Origin: Thermomicrobiales bacterium
Lineage (GTDB): Bacteria; Chloroflexota; Chloroflexia; Thermomicrobiales; UBA6265
NCBI GenBank assembly: GCA_019637585.1
Contig: JAHBVL010000001.1
Location: forward strand, 741,947 to 805,946
Direction: 5' to 3'
Length of the DNA: 64,000 nucleotides
Position numbers and translations under genes: made by a program. The notes beneath the pieces are model-generated. The model did no database searches. It had not been told where the DNA came from and saw nothing but the letters and a program-made list of their open reading frames with translations. Shown here in pieces: positions 1 through 8,985 of the stretch (positions are counted from its first letter, which is position 1; each line of letters starts with the position of its first letter).

Positions 1-54
1 GCGATTGCGCTGCACATGTTCCGGGAGTGGAAGATCAGGTTTCATAGTGCATAG
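1..54 (+). CDS. 3' end of an unidentified gene (partial)
   Basis: Frame 1 is open from the window edge and stops at TAG (52-54), giving a 17-residue tail ending in WKIRFHSA. The stop codon lies inside the first units of a heptamer array, exactly as seen at several complete genes in this window, which is the main reason to call it. Too short to identify; it would be convergent with the DsbA-like gene. Confidence 0.35.
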   Translation, partial: AIALHMFREWKIRFHSA

Positions 55-180
55 TGCATAGTAGCTAGTAGATGGTTGGTGGTAAAGGGTAGATGGTTCT
101 GCTACGCACTGCGCGATTGCTATCTACTATGAACCATCTACTATTTACGTACCCGTTACCCGTTACCCGTTACCCGTTAC
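43..180. repeat. Period-7 tandem repeats in two facing arms
   Basis: The left part (43 to about 100) is a degenerate heptamer run (CATAGTG, CATAGTG, CATAGTA, GCTAGTA, GATGGTT). TAGTAGATGGTT at 66-77 is answered by its reverse complement AACCATCTACTA at 132-143. The right part, 151-180, is ACCCGTT repeated four times. On the minus strand this reads GGGTAAC, and the TAA stop codon of the DsbA-like gene is inside the first unit. Confidence 0.85.
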
Positions 181-827
181 CCCTCCCCACCCGTCATCCC
201 CAACACCTGCAAGAGCGAATCGGCGGGCTGTGCGCCGCTGACGCCGTATTCGTCGGCAAATACGAAGAAGGGCACGCCGGTCACGCCCAGTTGCTGGGCT
301 TCCTGAATCGATTCCACCACACGCATACGCGCCGGGTGCGAGGCATCGATCGCCCGGATCGCTGCTTCCTCGACCCCATGTCGCGCCCCAATCTCCACCA
401 GTACGTCGATCGAACCGATGTTCCGCATCTGGACGAAATGACCGTCGTACAGATCGGCGACGATGTCGTTTCTGACCTGCTCAGGTGCGATCTCGACAAG
501 CATATGGGCGGCGAGTGTATTCGGGATGTAGCGCATCGATGCGAAATCGAACTCAACGCCGGCTCGCTTGCCTGCCGCGGCCACAGCGTCGTTCATCCGG
601 TCGGCGTTGCCGCCGAACTTGTATTCGAGGTAGGCGTGGAAGTCGTTGCCCTCCGGCGGAATGCTTGGATCGAGCAGATAGGGGCGATGCCGGACCACGA
701 CATCGGTCTTGTCCCATCGACCGAGCGCCGATGCCAGGTTCGCCCGGCCGATCCGGCACCAGGGGCAGATGAAGTCCTCGAAGAGATCGATGGTGATCGT
801 GTCGTTGGCTTGCAGTGTTTCGTTCAT
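177..827 (-). CDS. DsbA-family (FrnE-like) thiol oxidoreductase
   Basis: This 216-residue protein has a thioredoxin-fold active site CPWC near residues 21-24 after the strand ITIDLFEDFI, an alpha-helical insertion in the middle, and the cis-proline motif TGVPFF near residue 185. This is the layout of the cytosolic FrnE/DsbA-like group that handles disulfides or polyketide isomerisation. There is no signal peptide, so a cytoplasmic role is likely. The gene stands alone; its 3' end runs directly into a GGGTAAC heptamer array that supplies the stop codon. The precise substrate is unknown. Confidence 0.9.
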   Translation of the reverse strand: MNETLQANDTITIDLFEDFICPWCRIGRANLASALGRWDKTDVVVRHRPYLLDPSIPPEGNDFHAYLEYKFGGNADRMNDAVAAAGKRAGVEFDFASMRYIPNTLAAHMLVEIAPEQVRNDIVADLYDGHFVQMRNIGSIDVLVEIGARHGVEEAAIRAIDASHPARMRVVESIQEAQQLGVTGVPFFVFADEYGVSGAQPADSLLQVLGMTGGEG

Positions 828-1046
828 GGCCGGTGAGGTGGTGTCCTTGTGCGAATGGGCATTAACAGGTTTCTCACTGAAGCGTAACCAAAACCGTCAA
901 TGCCATGCGCCATTCGCGAGACAGCAGCGGACAGCTCAGAGATTCTCATCATCAACTCATCTTGCGCTCATCAACATCCAGCAGGCAGTCGCTAATGTGA
1001 ATTTGGGACACGTGGATTCGTTCCGTTCGTCGAGAAGGAGATTGCA

Positions 1047-1382
1047 GTGAAAGTGCTCATTGTTCGGTTTCGATTGCAGGGTGTGGACCACGAAATGTAT
1101 GTAGCAACCGCTGAACAGCTGGCGTCGGAGATCGCCCGGTCGCCCGGTCTCGTCACCAAATGGTGGGTCGATGGCGCGGAAACCGGTACATATGGAGGGG
1201 TCTACCTCTTCACCGACCAGCAAGCGATCGAACAGTACCTCGCGTCGCCAACGATCGCTGGATTCGTCTCTTCAGGCGTCCCGGTCGACCTGCAGACCGA
1301 AGTTCTCGACGTGCTGGCCGCCGCCACGGCGATCACCGCTGGCCCGCTCGCCGGCAGCTTCCCGGTCAAAGCCGCGGCCTGA
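1047..1382 (+). CDS. YdhR-like putative monooxygenase
   Basis: A 111-residue protein with the alpha+beta barrel pattern of the YdhR family (dimeric ABM-like fold): MKVLIVRFRLQG at the N-terminus, SPGLVTKWWV near residues 32-41 and GGVYLFTDQQAIEQYL near 50-65. The start is GTG at 1047, preceded by AAGGAG at 1035-1040. Family members are thought to be small cofactor-free monooxygenases or stress proteins, but no substrate is known. No operon partner is visible. Confidence 0.85.
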   Translation: MKVLIVRFRLQGVDHEMYVATAEQLASEIARSPGLVTKWWVDGAETGTYGGVYLFTDQQAIEQYLASPTIAGFVSSGVPVDLQTEVLDVLAAATAITAGPLAGSFPVKAAA

Positions 1383-1567
1383 GCTCTCGCGCACCATCGG
1401 CCTGGCGAGCACGTGACCGATGGCTGCAAGCCAACGACTAACACGCCTGATTGACTTTGATGACTTGTCGCTAACAGCAAGGCGCAGTTTGGGAAAGAAC
1501 GCTGGAGCATCCCAGGGCGATTTAGGTGCAGACAACTATCTCGCGGGGCACCAACAAGGCGTGTTGT

Positions 1568-1588
1568 CCACCGGTTTCAAACCGGTGG
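1568..1588. terminator. Palindrome at the 3' end of the wHTH gene
   Basis: Ten-base arms CCACCGGTTT and AAACCGGTGG are separated by one base. The TGA stop of the minus-strand gene ending at 1577 lies inside it. No U-run follows on either strand, so it could be a terminator-like RNA hairpin or a protein-binding site. The rest of the gap 1383-1576 shows nothing recognisable. Confidence 0.45.
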
Positions 1589-2446
1589 TCCCGTGCTCTG
1601 TCGCGCCAGGCGGTAGCCAGTGCCACGCACGGTCTCGAGCTCGCCGGCGCGACATCCCATCTTGATCCGCAGTGAGCGAACGACCACATCGACGACATTG
1701 CTGCCGCCCTGATAGTCCGTTCCCCACACGTCGGCCAGCAGATCGGCGCGTGAAACCACCGAGTTCTGCCGCATGGTCAGGTAGTGCATGACGCCGAATT
1801 CGAGTTTCGTCAGCGGCACCTGCGCGCCATTGACCCTCAACGCCTGCGACGCCAGATCGAGCAGCTCGGCATCACCGGCGCCGACCTCGCCGGCCACCAG
1901 GCGCGAAATCCATCCGTCGACCGACCCAGGGCCAAAATCGAGCATCAGCGTCTCATGTCGCTCTCCATCGATCATCGTCTCCGGCAGACCGATGTCGACA
2001 AATCCCAGACTGGCCAGCACATCGCGCTGAATCGAAAAATTGCGCTGGCAGTAGTACATGCGACGCAGCGATGGTCGCAGTTCCAGATAGGCGCGTTTGG
2101 CTTCGATCCACACCGCAGCCTGAACCTCAGATGGCCGTTCTCCAGTTTCTTTGCCGAGCCATGTGCGCCCGAACAACGCGCGCTGTCCGGCCGGCGATGG
2201 ATCGCGCTCCAGATGGGCCAGCCACTGGCGCATGAGTGGATCGTGCTGGGCCGTTTCGGGCCGCACCGCATCTGCCGGGAGCCTGACGATATAGCCGGCG
2301 ATCTCACCATTGACGTTCACGACGGCGCCCGTCGCGTCGGAATAGGCCGTCCAGTAGTGCTCCATGATCGCGACCATCTCATCGCCGCTGTAGCGCCGGC
2401 AAATCGCTTCGATCGCCGGCCAGTCGTCTGGGCGCGGGTGCACCAC
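1577..2446 (-). CDS. C-terminal half of a split regulator: OmpR-type winged helix
   Basis: The last 95 residues form a PhoB/OmpR-type DNA-binding domain (PLTKLEFGVMHYL, SRADLLADVWG, NVVDVVVRSLRIKMG, VRGTGYRL). The part before it looks like an acetyltransferase-like fold (EIAGYIVRLP; SIQRDVLASLGFVDIGL), but that is weak. The frame lacks a convincing start: GTG at 2446 has no clear ribosome site. The preceding gene on the same strand overlaps it by 68 bases in another frame. The two together read as one protein of about 650 residues with an ATPase at the front and a winged helix at the end, so this is probably the tail of a frameshifted gene. Confidence 0.75.
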   Translation of the reverse strand: MVHPRPDDWPAIEAICRRYSGDEMVAIMEHYWTAYSDATGAVVNVNGEIAGYIVRLPADAVRPETAQHDPLMRQWLAHLERDPSPAGQRALFGRTWLGKETGERPSEVQAAVWIEAKRAYLELRPSLRRMYYCQRNFSIQRDVLASLGFVDIGLPETMIDGERHETLMLDFGPGSVDGWISRLVAGEVGAGDAELLDLASQALRVNGAQVPLTKLEFGVMHYLTMRQNSVVSRADLLADVWGTDYQGGSNVVDVVVRSLRIKMGCRAGELETVRGTGYRLARQSTGPPV

Positions 2447-3539
2447 CTGGCATGTCGGGCTGTTGGACGGGAAAAAATGACTCGCGCAGTTTGGGGTCGC
2501 GCAGGAGGAAGAGGAGATCGGCGGTATAGCCCCAAAAACTGCCCGTTTCGGGTTCGTGGTCGCGCAGAAATCGCCAGGCGCGTCGCCGAAACGTCTGGTG
2601 TAACTCGGGATCGGTGGCGATCAGCCATTCCGACACGGCGTTCTGCACGACTTCATGGGTAATCAATCCATCCGTCCGAATCTCGACGAACGGCAGATTG
2701 GCCAGACGGTCGAACGACTCCTGCGCGTCGAGTTCTGGCAAGAGTGCGGCAAGAAGCGGGCGGGTCGCCCGGCGGACAACCGATGCCGCTTCGAGCACCT
2801 GCCTGTCGATCTGGTCGGGCAGATCGACCAGATAGGTCCGCGCCAGGCTGGCGACCATCGCCGGAATCGCCGCCTGCTCGACTTCGCCGGCGCTGCTGCC
2901 CATGCCCGAGGCCGCGGCCAGCTGGAGCGCCAGCGGATGTCCCCGCGCGACGCGCTGGATCGATTGGGCTTCGGTCGCTGAGAACCCGAAGCCTGAAAGC
3001 AGCGCTTGGGATTCGTCATTGCTGAGTGGACCAAGTTCGATCCGTTTGAACAGCCCTGCCCATTCCGGGGCGCTGCTCCAGCCGGTATCGACGGGGAAAC
3101 GGGACGCGAACACGATCCGAAAGGACGCCGGCAGCTGCGGCAGAAACTGGCTACGCATCCACGCGTCGATCATATGCAACGACTCGTAGGAGTCGAAAGT
3201 CAACACCACCTGTGCCATACCGGAGGGCGGAGTGGCGAGCACCGCGTCGAAGTCGAGACCGGCGTTGGTGCTTGCCGCTCGCATTTCGGTCAGGAATGAG
3301 TCTGCAGTGGGCTCGATCGTCCGGCAGTCGATTCGCACCACGCGACTTCCGGCTTCGCTGGCGCGATCGGCGAACTCCGCCAGCAACCGGGATTTGCCGA
3401 CGCCGGCAATGCCTTCGATGAACCAGACAGGGGGACAGCCGGGACCAAACATCGCCATGAGCTGGGTGAGCTCGTGCGCTCTCCCGACGAATGTCTTTCT
3501 GGTGTTCTGCTGGAGCAGATCGGCGAGACGGTCGATCAT
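2379..3539 (-). CDS. N-terminal half of a split regulator: AAA/NB-ARC-type ATPase
   Basis: It begins with a ribosome site GGAGG before ATG 3539. A P-loop GIAGVGKSRL lies at residues 43-52, followed by a Walker-B-like stretch VVLTFDSYESL near 112-122, a sensor region IVFASRFPVDTG, and an arginine/helical lid resembling LuxR-LAL or AfsR-type signalling ATPases. After residue about 360 the reading becomes atypical (APAPRRLAGDRSDLPALQRR), while the neighbouring frame continues sensibly. The switch coincides with a run of six A at 2472-2477 (+ strand), pointing to a one-base indel, real or from sequencing. Confidence 0.8.
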   Translation of the reverse strand: MIDRLADLLQQNTRKTFVGRAHELTQLMAMFGPGCPPVWFIEGIAGVGKSRLLAEFADRASEAGSRVVRIDCRTIEPTADSFLTEMRAASTNAGLDFDAVLATPPSGMAQVVLTFDSYESLHMIDAWMRSQFLPQLPASFRIVFASRFPVDTGWSSAPEWAGLFKRIELGPLSNDESQALLSGFGFSATEAQSIQRVARGHPLALQLAAASGMGSSAGEVEQAAIPAMVASLARTYLVDLPDQIDRQVLEAASVVRRATRPLLAALLPELDAQESFDRLANLPFVEIRTDGLITHEVVQNAVSEWLIATDPELHQTFRRRAWRFLRDHEPETGSFWGYTADLLFLLRDPKLRESFFPVQQPDMPGGAPAPRRLAGDRSDLPALQRR

Positions 3540-3651
3540 CGCTGCTGTCCTCCACGGAGAACTCGATCGTATCGACAGCGAATATTTATGGTTCGCAGCG
3601 ATCTTCGGTGATATGGCTATGGGATGTCAAGCCGCCAGACGCGACGGCACA

Positions 3652-5088
3652 TCACACCCGGAGACCCCGCGGATAGTGATTCTTGACCGCGTCACCGCTG
3701 CGCTTGCCCCAGCCGAGCGGAAATCCGGCGATGGTCACCCCCACCCAGCCAGCGGGGCCGCTCGCTCGTATGACCTCTCCGGCCAGATAGCGAACCGTTT
3801 CCTCTTCGCTCAGTTCATGGGTCTGGGCGAAATCCCCGGCTGTCGCGGCGAGCGCCAGGGCATGGACCGGCTCGAACCGACCGTTGCGAACCACACCCAA
3901 CGGCAGCCCCGGGCGCACGACGCTCAGGCCGGACAGGTCGGGTGCGTCTACGGACGCGAGAAAGAGGTGCTCGCCTCGCTGAAGGAGATGACCGTCGGCT
4001 CCGAAACCGGGCAGAATAGCGTCGCGAAAGGCCGTCCAGAGCTCCTCCGTCTTCTTGTCGATCGGGAACGTTCTCCCAACACGCTGGGATTCCCCACTGT
4101 CGCCAGGTGCTCTGAGAAGCGCGAAGGAATGTCCCTCCGCCTCCGCGCGATGCGGCCAGATGCGAACCATTCGACCAAGATCCACCATCCCCCCTCTCCC
4201 GCGGTCGGGAGAGGGGCCGGGGGTGAGGGACAAACCGCGGTCGGGAGAGGGGGGCATTGCTGACCCCCATTCCGGCTTGCCGGGGGCAAAGCCATCAAAC
4301 ACCGCGATTTCCGCCAGCGTCCAGCCATCATGCGACTCGATGAATCGCGCGATCTGCTCTTCGTTCTCCTCCGGGGCGAAGGTGCATGTGCAGTAGAGGA
4401 GGAGACCGCCTGGGCGAACCAACCGGCAGGCGTCGTTCAACAGATTGGTTTGCCGGATAGCGCAGCCCCGCACATGCTCCTCGCTCCATTCGCGAACCGC
4501 GAAGGGCGACTTGCGGAACATCCCTTCTCCCGAGCAGGGCGCATCGACCAACACGCGGTCGAACTGACCGGCCAGCGTCTCCGCCAGTTCCCGCGGCTGG
4601 GCATTAGTCAGAACCGTATTGCGAGCGCCCCATCGCTCCAGGTTTTCGCCGAGCGCTTTGATTCGTCCGCGCACCGGATCGTTCGACACCAGCAGCCCCT
4701 GATTGCCTAGCAGACTGGCGATGTGGGTCGACTTTCCTCCCGGCGATGCTGCGACGTCGATCACCCAGTGGCCGGGGCGAATGTCGAGCAGCTCGGCTGC
4801 GGCCATGGCAGAAGGATCCTGGAGGTAGTAGAGACCAGCGGCGTGCAGGGGATGTTTTCCCGCCCGGGTATCCGGAGGAAGGTAGAACCCGCTCGGACAC
4901 CAGGGCAGCGGTTCGAGCGGCCAGGGCAGGAGTTGGAAAGCCTCGGGGACAGCGGATTTGAGTGTGTTGATCCGGAGTCCCTGCGCTGGTGGATGGTCGT
5001 AGCTCGACAGGAACGCCGCGAACTCGTCGCCGAGGAGCGCGTGCATCCTGGTGAGGAAGGCTTCCGGGAGAACGGGCGAAGTCGTCAC
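3652..5088 (-). CDS. RsmF/RsmB-type rRNA (cytosine-5) methyltransferase
   Basis: This 478-residue NOL1/NOP2/Sun-family enzyme methylates cytosine in ribosomal RNA. SAM-binding motif I is DVAASPGGKSTH (111-122). Motif IV APCSGEGMF holds the first catalytic cysteine C185, and motif VI YCTCTF holds the second, C235. A C-terminal RsmF-like domain follows from about residue 310. Residues about 278-302 (PPSPDRGLSLTPGPSPDR...) are an extra loop encoded by a GC-rich repeat that elsewhere in this window is intergenic, inserted just before the conserved VRIWPHR segment. The SelW-like gene lies 19 bases upstream, so the two are probably co-transcribed. No clean alternative start is needed. Confidence 0.93.
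   Translation of the reverse strand: MTTSPVLPEAFLTRMHALLGDEFAAFLSSYDHPPAQGLRINTLKSAVPEAFQLLPWPLEPLPWCPSGFYLPPDTRAGKHPLHAAGLYYLQDPSAMAAAELLDIRPGHWVIDVAASPGGKSTHIASLLGNQGLLVSNDPVRGRIKALGENLERWGARNTVLTNAQPRELAETLAGQFDRVLVDAPCSGEGMFRKSPFAVREWSEEHVRGCAIRQTNLLNDACRLVRPGGLLLYCTCTFAPEENEEQIARFIESHDGWTLAEIAVFDGFAPGKPEWGSAMPPSPDRGLSLTPGPSPDRGRGGMVDLGRMVRIWPHRAEAEGHSFALLRAPGDSGESQRVGRTFPIDKKTEELWTAFRDAILPGFGADGHLLQRGEHLFLASVDAPDLSGLSVVRPGLPLGVVRNGRFEPVHALALAATAGDFAQTHELSEEETVRYLAGEVIRASGPAGWVGVTIAGFPLGWGKRSGDAVKNHYPRGLRV
4189..4253. repeat. GC-rich palindromic repeat inside the methyltransferase gene
   Basis: Arms CCCCTCTCCCG and CGGGAGAGGGG (about 4191-4216) are followed by CCGGGGGTGAGGG and a partial second copy CCGCGGTCGGGAGAGGGG. 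The same unit, in the opposite orientation, occurs at 11637-11757 between genes. Here it is in frame and adds about 25 residues. Confidence 0.9.
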
Positions 5089-5107
5089 AGCAGGAGCGCG
5101 GGCCCGA

Positions 5108-5368
5108 TCAACCCTCGAGGATGTCGATCAGCTGATCCTCGATTTCCCGGTCGTTGTAGTGCCGCTGCACCTTGTACTTCGAGAAAAGAAGGTCGTCGTT
5201 GACGTAGACATCGAAGATCTCCTTCGACCCGGGGACGATATGCACGCCGCCCGGCAGAAACTCGAAGAACTCCTCGAGGATGTTGTCCGCCAACTTGATC
5301 GCTCTGCGGGTATAGCCGCAGTCGGCGCAGTAGACGATGGTGATTGAATTGCCTTCAGGGGTTTTCAT
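5108..5368 (-). CDS. SelW/Rdx-family thioredoxin-like protein (Cys form)
   Basis: This 86-residue protein has the CxxC redox pair C14/C17 in VYCADCGYTRRA, followed by the amphipathic helix and the PGG...F.V turn typical of the Rdx (SelT/SelW/SelH) family. In this version cysteine stands where some members have selenocysteine. It is presumed to be a small cytosolic redox protein. It is 19 bases upstream of the methyltransferase gene on the same strand and may share its transcript. Confidence 0.85.
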   Translation of the reverse strand: MKTPEGNSITIVYCADCGYTRRAIKLADNILEEFFEFLPGGVHIVPGSKEIFDVYVNDDLLFSKYKVQRHYNDREIEDQLIDILEG

Positions 5369-5679
<311 letters not shown>

Positions 5680-6480
5680 TCAGTCCCCTGAACTCCGGAC
5701 CACTGACCCTGTCTTCTTCATCGGCAACACCACCGGCGTGCCGTCCTCGGGATGGTACGTGACCACGACATCGCACTCGAACACGTCACGGACCATTGCC
5801 GGGGTGAGTATCGCCGAGGGCCCGCCATTGGCGGCGATCGATCCATTGGACATCAGCACGATCCGGTCGGCCAGAGCGGCGGCGTAGTTCAGATCGTGAA
5901 CGATCATCACGATCGTCGCGCCGGCGTTGGCATAGTCTCTGGCGATCTGTTGAACGAGCTGCTGGTGGCGCAGATCGAGGGCGGCGGTTGGCTCGTCGAG
6001 CAGGAGGAGGGGCGCTTCCTGGGCCAGGACGCGCGCCAGCGACACCCGCGCCTGCTCCCCCACCGACAGCGTCGGGAAAATACGGTGCGCCAGGTGGGAG
6101 GAGTCGGTCTGGCTGATGGCATGCTCGATGGCCAAGATCTCGTCATCCATGTCGCCGTGCGGACTGCGGCCCATGCGGACGATTTCTCGAGCGGTGAATG
6201 AAAACTGGATGATCGCTTGCTGAGGCAAGACCGACCGCAGCAGGGCCAGTTCCTTTGGCTTGTACGATGCCAGGGGACGGTCGAACAGCGTCACCGACCC
6301 GGCTCGTGGTGGGATATCACCCGCCAGCACGCTGAGCAGGGTCGACTTTCCCGCGCCGTTCGGGCCGACCAGCGCGACGACTTCCCCTTTGTGGACCTCC
6401 AACGAAACGTCGTGCAGGAGATCGCGGCCATTCAGCCCGGCGGTCATCCGTTCGCAGCGGAGAACGACGGTCATCCCCAC
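5680..6480 (-). CDS. hmuV: Haem ABC transporter ATP-binding protein HmuV
   Basis: This 266-residue ABC ATPase of the FecE/HmuV type has Walker A GPNGAGKST near residue 39-47, a Q-loop VLPQQAII, signature LSVGEQARVSLARVL, Walker B LLLLDEPTAALD and H-loop MIVHDLNYA. It energises import of haem or an iron chelate through HmuU. The start overlaps the end of hmuU by 10 bases, indicating translational coupling. It is the last gene of the hmuTUV operon. Confidence 0.93.
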   Translation of the reverse strand: MGMTVVLRCERMTAGLNGRDLLHDVSLEVHKGEVVALVGPNGAGKSTLLSVLAGDIPPRAGSVTLFDRPLASYKPKELALLRSVLPQQAIIQFSFTAREIVRMGRSPHGDMDDEILAIEHAISQTDSSHLAHRIFPTLSVGEQARVSLARVLAQEAPLLLLDEPTAALDLRHQQLVQQIARDYANAGATIVMIVHDLNYAAALADRIVLMSNGSIAANGGPSAILTPAMVRDVFECDVVVTYHPEDGTPVVLPMKKTGSVVRSSGD

Positions 6481-7565
6481 CCTCCCTGGGCCCGGCGGGC
6501 GCGCAGCATCATGATAAGCAGAAATGGGCCGCCGATCAGCGCGGTAAGCACGCCGAGCGGGAGTTCGAGGGGTGAGATGACAGTTCGGGCGAAGAGATCG
6601 GCCATGACGATCAGCAATGCTCCGGCCAGAGCGCTGGCCGGTAGAAGCGTTCGGTGATCTGGCCCGGCGGCAAGCCGCACGAGATGTGGAATGATCAATC
6701 CGACGAACGCGATCACGCCGGCGACGGCGACCGTTGCTCCCGTCATCAACGCCGTGAGGAGGATGACCGTCATGCGCACCCGTTCGGTGTCCACGCCGAG
6801 ATGGCGAGCTTCCCGCTCACCGAGAACCATCAGATTGAGTGGGTGTCCCCAGCGGGTCGAGGCGAGGAGCCCGACCAGAATGAATGGTGATGCCGCGGCG
6901 ACGCTTTCCCATGTCGAGCTGCCCAGGCTGCCCATCGACCAGAAGATGATCGCCCGCAGCTGAGCGTCGTTCGCCACGAAGGTGACCATCGATGTTCCGG
7001 CGCCGGCAAAAGTGTTCAGCGCTACCCCGGCAAGCACGAGCGTGACGATTTCGGTTCGACCATTGTGCCGGGCCAGGGTGTAGCCGATGACGGCGGTGAC
7101 GACGCCACCGGCAAAGGCGAAGAGGGGAGTGGTGGCGATACCGAACCAGGTGATGCTCAACCCAAGCGCGATCACCGCGCCCAGCGCTGCCCCGCTGGAA
7201 ACGCCGATCAAACCGGGGTCGGCAAGCGGGTTGCGAAACATCCCCTGCAGCGCGGCTCCGGAAACCGCCAGCGCGGCACCGACCAGTACGCCGAGAATCA
7301 CCCGAGGCAGGCGGATGGCCCAGACCACGGAATCCTGTTGCTGTGTATAAGTCACATTCGAGCTAAGACCCAGATGGTCGGCGATGATAGCCACGATCTG
7401 CCGCGGTCCGACCTCGACCGTTCCGAGCGCGATGCTCAACGTCACCGCAATCAGCAGCGCTACGCTCAGACCAGAGCAAAGTGCAAAGCGCGAAACGCGG
7501 GGGCCACCCTCAGCGCCCCGCGTTTCGTCTCGTGTGATCGGTTGGTTGGTTGCGGTTACGTCCAT
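6471..7565 (-). CDS. hmuU: Haem/iron ABC transporter permease HmuU (FecCD family)
   Basis: A 364-residue inner-membrane protein with about nine to ten hydrophobic helices. It carries the FecCD hallmarks SGAALQGMFRNPLADPGLIG near residue 105 and VAGVIAFVGLIIPHLVRL near 300, the coupling region to the ATPase. A charged cytosolic N-terminus of about 30 residues precedes the first helix. The gene lies between hmuT (128-base gap with hairpin and heptamer repeats) and hmuV (overlap). Confidence 0.93.
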   Translation of the reverse strand: MDVTATNQPITRDETRGAEGGPRVSRFALCSGLSVALLIAVTLSIALGTVEVGPRQIVAIIADHLGLSSNVTYTQQQDSVVWAIRLPRVILGVLVGAALAVSGAALQGMFRNPLADPGLIGVSSGAALGAVIALGLSITWFGIATTPLFAFAGGVVTAVIGYTLARHNGRTEIVTLVLAGVALNTFAGAGTSMVTFVANDAQLRAIIFWSMGSLGSSTWESVAAASPFILVGLLASTRWGHPLNLMVLGEREARHLGVDTERVRMTVILLTALMTGATVAVAGVIAFVGLIIPHLVRLAAGPDHRTLLPASALAGALLIVMADLFARTVISPLELPLGVLTALIGGPFLLIMMLRARRAQGGWG

Positions 7566-7574
7566 ACGAGGGCT

Positions 7575-7688
7575 AAGGGCTCGTAGTCCGCAGTCCGAGC
7601 CCTTGGTCCGGCGTGAAACCCGTGGAGACTCGTTTACGGACTACGGACTACGGACTACGGACTACGGACTACGGACTACGGACTACGG
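7575..7688. repeat. Hairpin plus ACGGACT heptamer array between hmuT and hmuU
   Basis: Hairpin arms AAGGGCTCG (7575-7583) and CGAGCCCTT (7596-7604) are followed by seven perfect ACGGACT units from 7636 to 7684 and a partial eighth. On the transcribed (minus) strand the array begins five bases after the hmuT stop codon. It could separate expression of the binding protein from that of the permease. Confidence 0.9.
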
Positions 7689-7693
7689 TTTCC

Positions 7694-8662
7694 TTACGCA
7701 AGTTCCGGATGAAAATCGGCGACCATCGCGGCGAGTTGCTGCCCGGTGCGCGGGGTCATGCCGAGCAGGAGCTCGTCGTCGTAGACGTAGATGCGATCGT
7801 TCTGCGCCGCCGGCGTTTCCGCGACCCCCGGGATCGACTTGATGCCGTCGATACCACCGACCGATTCCGCGCCCAGGGTCTGGGTGACGATGATGTCTGG
7901 CGCTGCAGCGACGAGTGCTTCAGCGGTCACTGGCTGATACCCCATGATTCCGGCGGGCATGGCTGCGTCGAGGGCGCCTGCCGCTTCCAGCATCGCCGCC
8001 GCGACAGTGCCACCGCCAGCCACCAATTGAATGCCACCCTGCTGCAGGTAGAGCACGATCGCGGTCGGCTTGTCGGTGATGTCCGCCGTAAGGGCGATCG
8101 CGGCATCGATTTCGGCCTGGGTCGTCTCGGCCAGCGCGGCGCCATTTTCCGGTACGCCCAATGCCTCGGCCACCGCGGTGATCTTGGCCACCGGTGCCTC
8201 GATCGTCTGCGGTTCGGTGATGATCACCACTGGCACGCCAGCGCCCTTCACCTGCTCGAGCACCGGCGGCGGACCAGCGGCGTCCTTGCCGATCACCACG
8301 GTTGGCTCGGCCGCGAGGATGCCCTCGGCGTTGAGATTGCGCTCCACACCGAATTTCGGCAGCGCCAGCAGCGCTTCCGGATAGACCGCGCTGAGGTCGA
8401 CGGCCACGATATTGGCCCCCAGACCGAGCGCCCAGGTGATTTCCGCGACATCACCGCTGAGCGGAACGATGCGGCTGACATCGGTCACCGTCACTTCTTC
8501 GCCGCTGGCGCTGGTAACCGTCACCGGCAGCGTTGGATTGGCGACAGGCGTACCGGCCGGCGTGGCCGCGTCCTGAGCGAAGGTGATCGGTCGGCTGGTA
8601 GCGAACCCGGCCGCCAGGGCAGCGGCGCCGGTCAAAGCTGTGCGTCGTGAAAACTGAACCAC
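7694..8662 (-). CDS. hmuT: Haem-binding protein HmuT (ABC substrate-binding)
   Basis: About 322 residues. The start chosen is GTG 8662, eight bases after AAGGAG, giving a Tat-like signal MVQFSRRTALTGAAALAAG. The upstream in-frame start at 8701 would bury this signal. The mature protein has the two-lobed TroA/FepB-type binding fold (DVSRIVPLSGDVAEITWALG near the start; NDRIYVYDDELLLGMTPRTGQ near the end, where the tyrosine is the typical haem ligand of this family). It delivers haem to HmuUV encoded downstream. Confidence 0.92.
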   Translation of the reverse strand: MVQFSRRTALTGAAALAAGFATSRPITFAQDAATPAGTPVANPTLPVTVTSASGEEVTVTDVSRIVPLSGDVAEITWALGLGANIVAVDLSAVYPEALLALPKFGVERNLNAEGILAAEPTVVIGKDAAGPPPVLEQVKGAGVPVVIITEPQTIEAPVAKITAVAEALGVPENGAALAETTQAEIDAAIALTADITDKPTAIVLYLQQGGIQLVAGGGTVAAAMLEAAGALDAAMPAGIMGYQPVTAEALVAAAPDIIVTQTLGAESVGGIDGIKSIPGVAETPAAQNDRIYVYDDELLLGMTPRTGQQLAAMVADFHPELA

Positions 8663-8985
8663 GAACTGTTCTCCTTGGCCCCTCCTGGAACGGAGGCGCA
8701 CGTCAACACCGGACCACGCGTGTCCGGACCATGTTGTCCCTATGCCGGGAGCAAACCACCACCGCCGGGAGGCGCGCGTCCCGGCAAATATGGTCGTCAG
8801 TTTACCGGGATGTGGGGTGTTTGGAGCCGATGGAAGTTCCGGAAGTGCCCGGAAATCTTTGTAAATATGGGTGGAATGAGTGGTTTGCGATCCCAGGGGC
8901 CGAAGTGGTCAGCCATTCGGTTCATAAGTGCCCAAACCACGAGGGTAGAGGCTGGAGACTTCGCTTGAGATCACAGTCTGTGACC
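8663..8985. promoter_or_regulatory. Upstream region of hmuT
   Basis: No gene seen. It contains CCGGACCA twice (8709-8716, 8724-8731), with the self-complementary core GTCCGGAC in the second, about 50-70 bases upstream of the hmuT start. That is a plausible operator site for an iron-type regulator, but not identifiable as a known box. The right end touches the 27-base palindrome at 8964-8990. Confidence 0.35.

Noticed and set aside
2472-2477. Programmed -1 ribosomal frameshift site
   Set aside because: The frame change needed is +1 (one base dropped) and the site is not a canonical X XXY YYZ heptamer with a following structure; an indel or error is more likely.
7613-8650. Plus-strand open frame starting in the ACGGACT array (LRTTDYG repeats)
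   Set aside because: The repeated peptide is simply translated heptamers, and the rest is antisense to hmuT.
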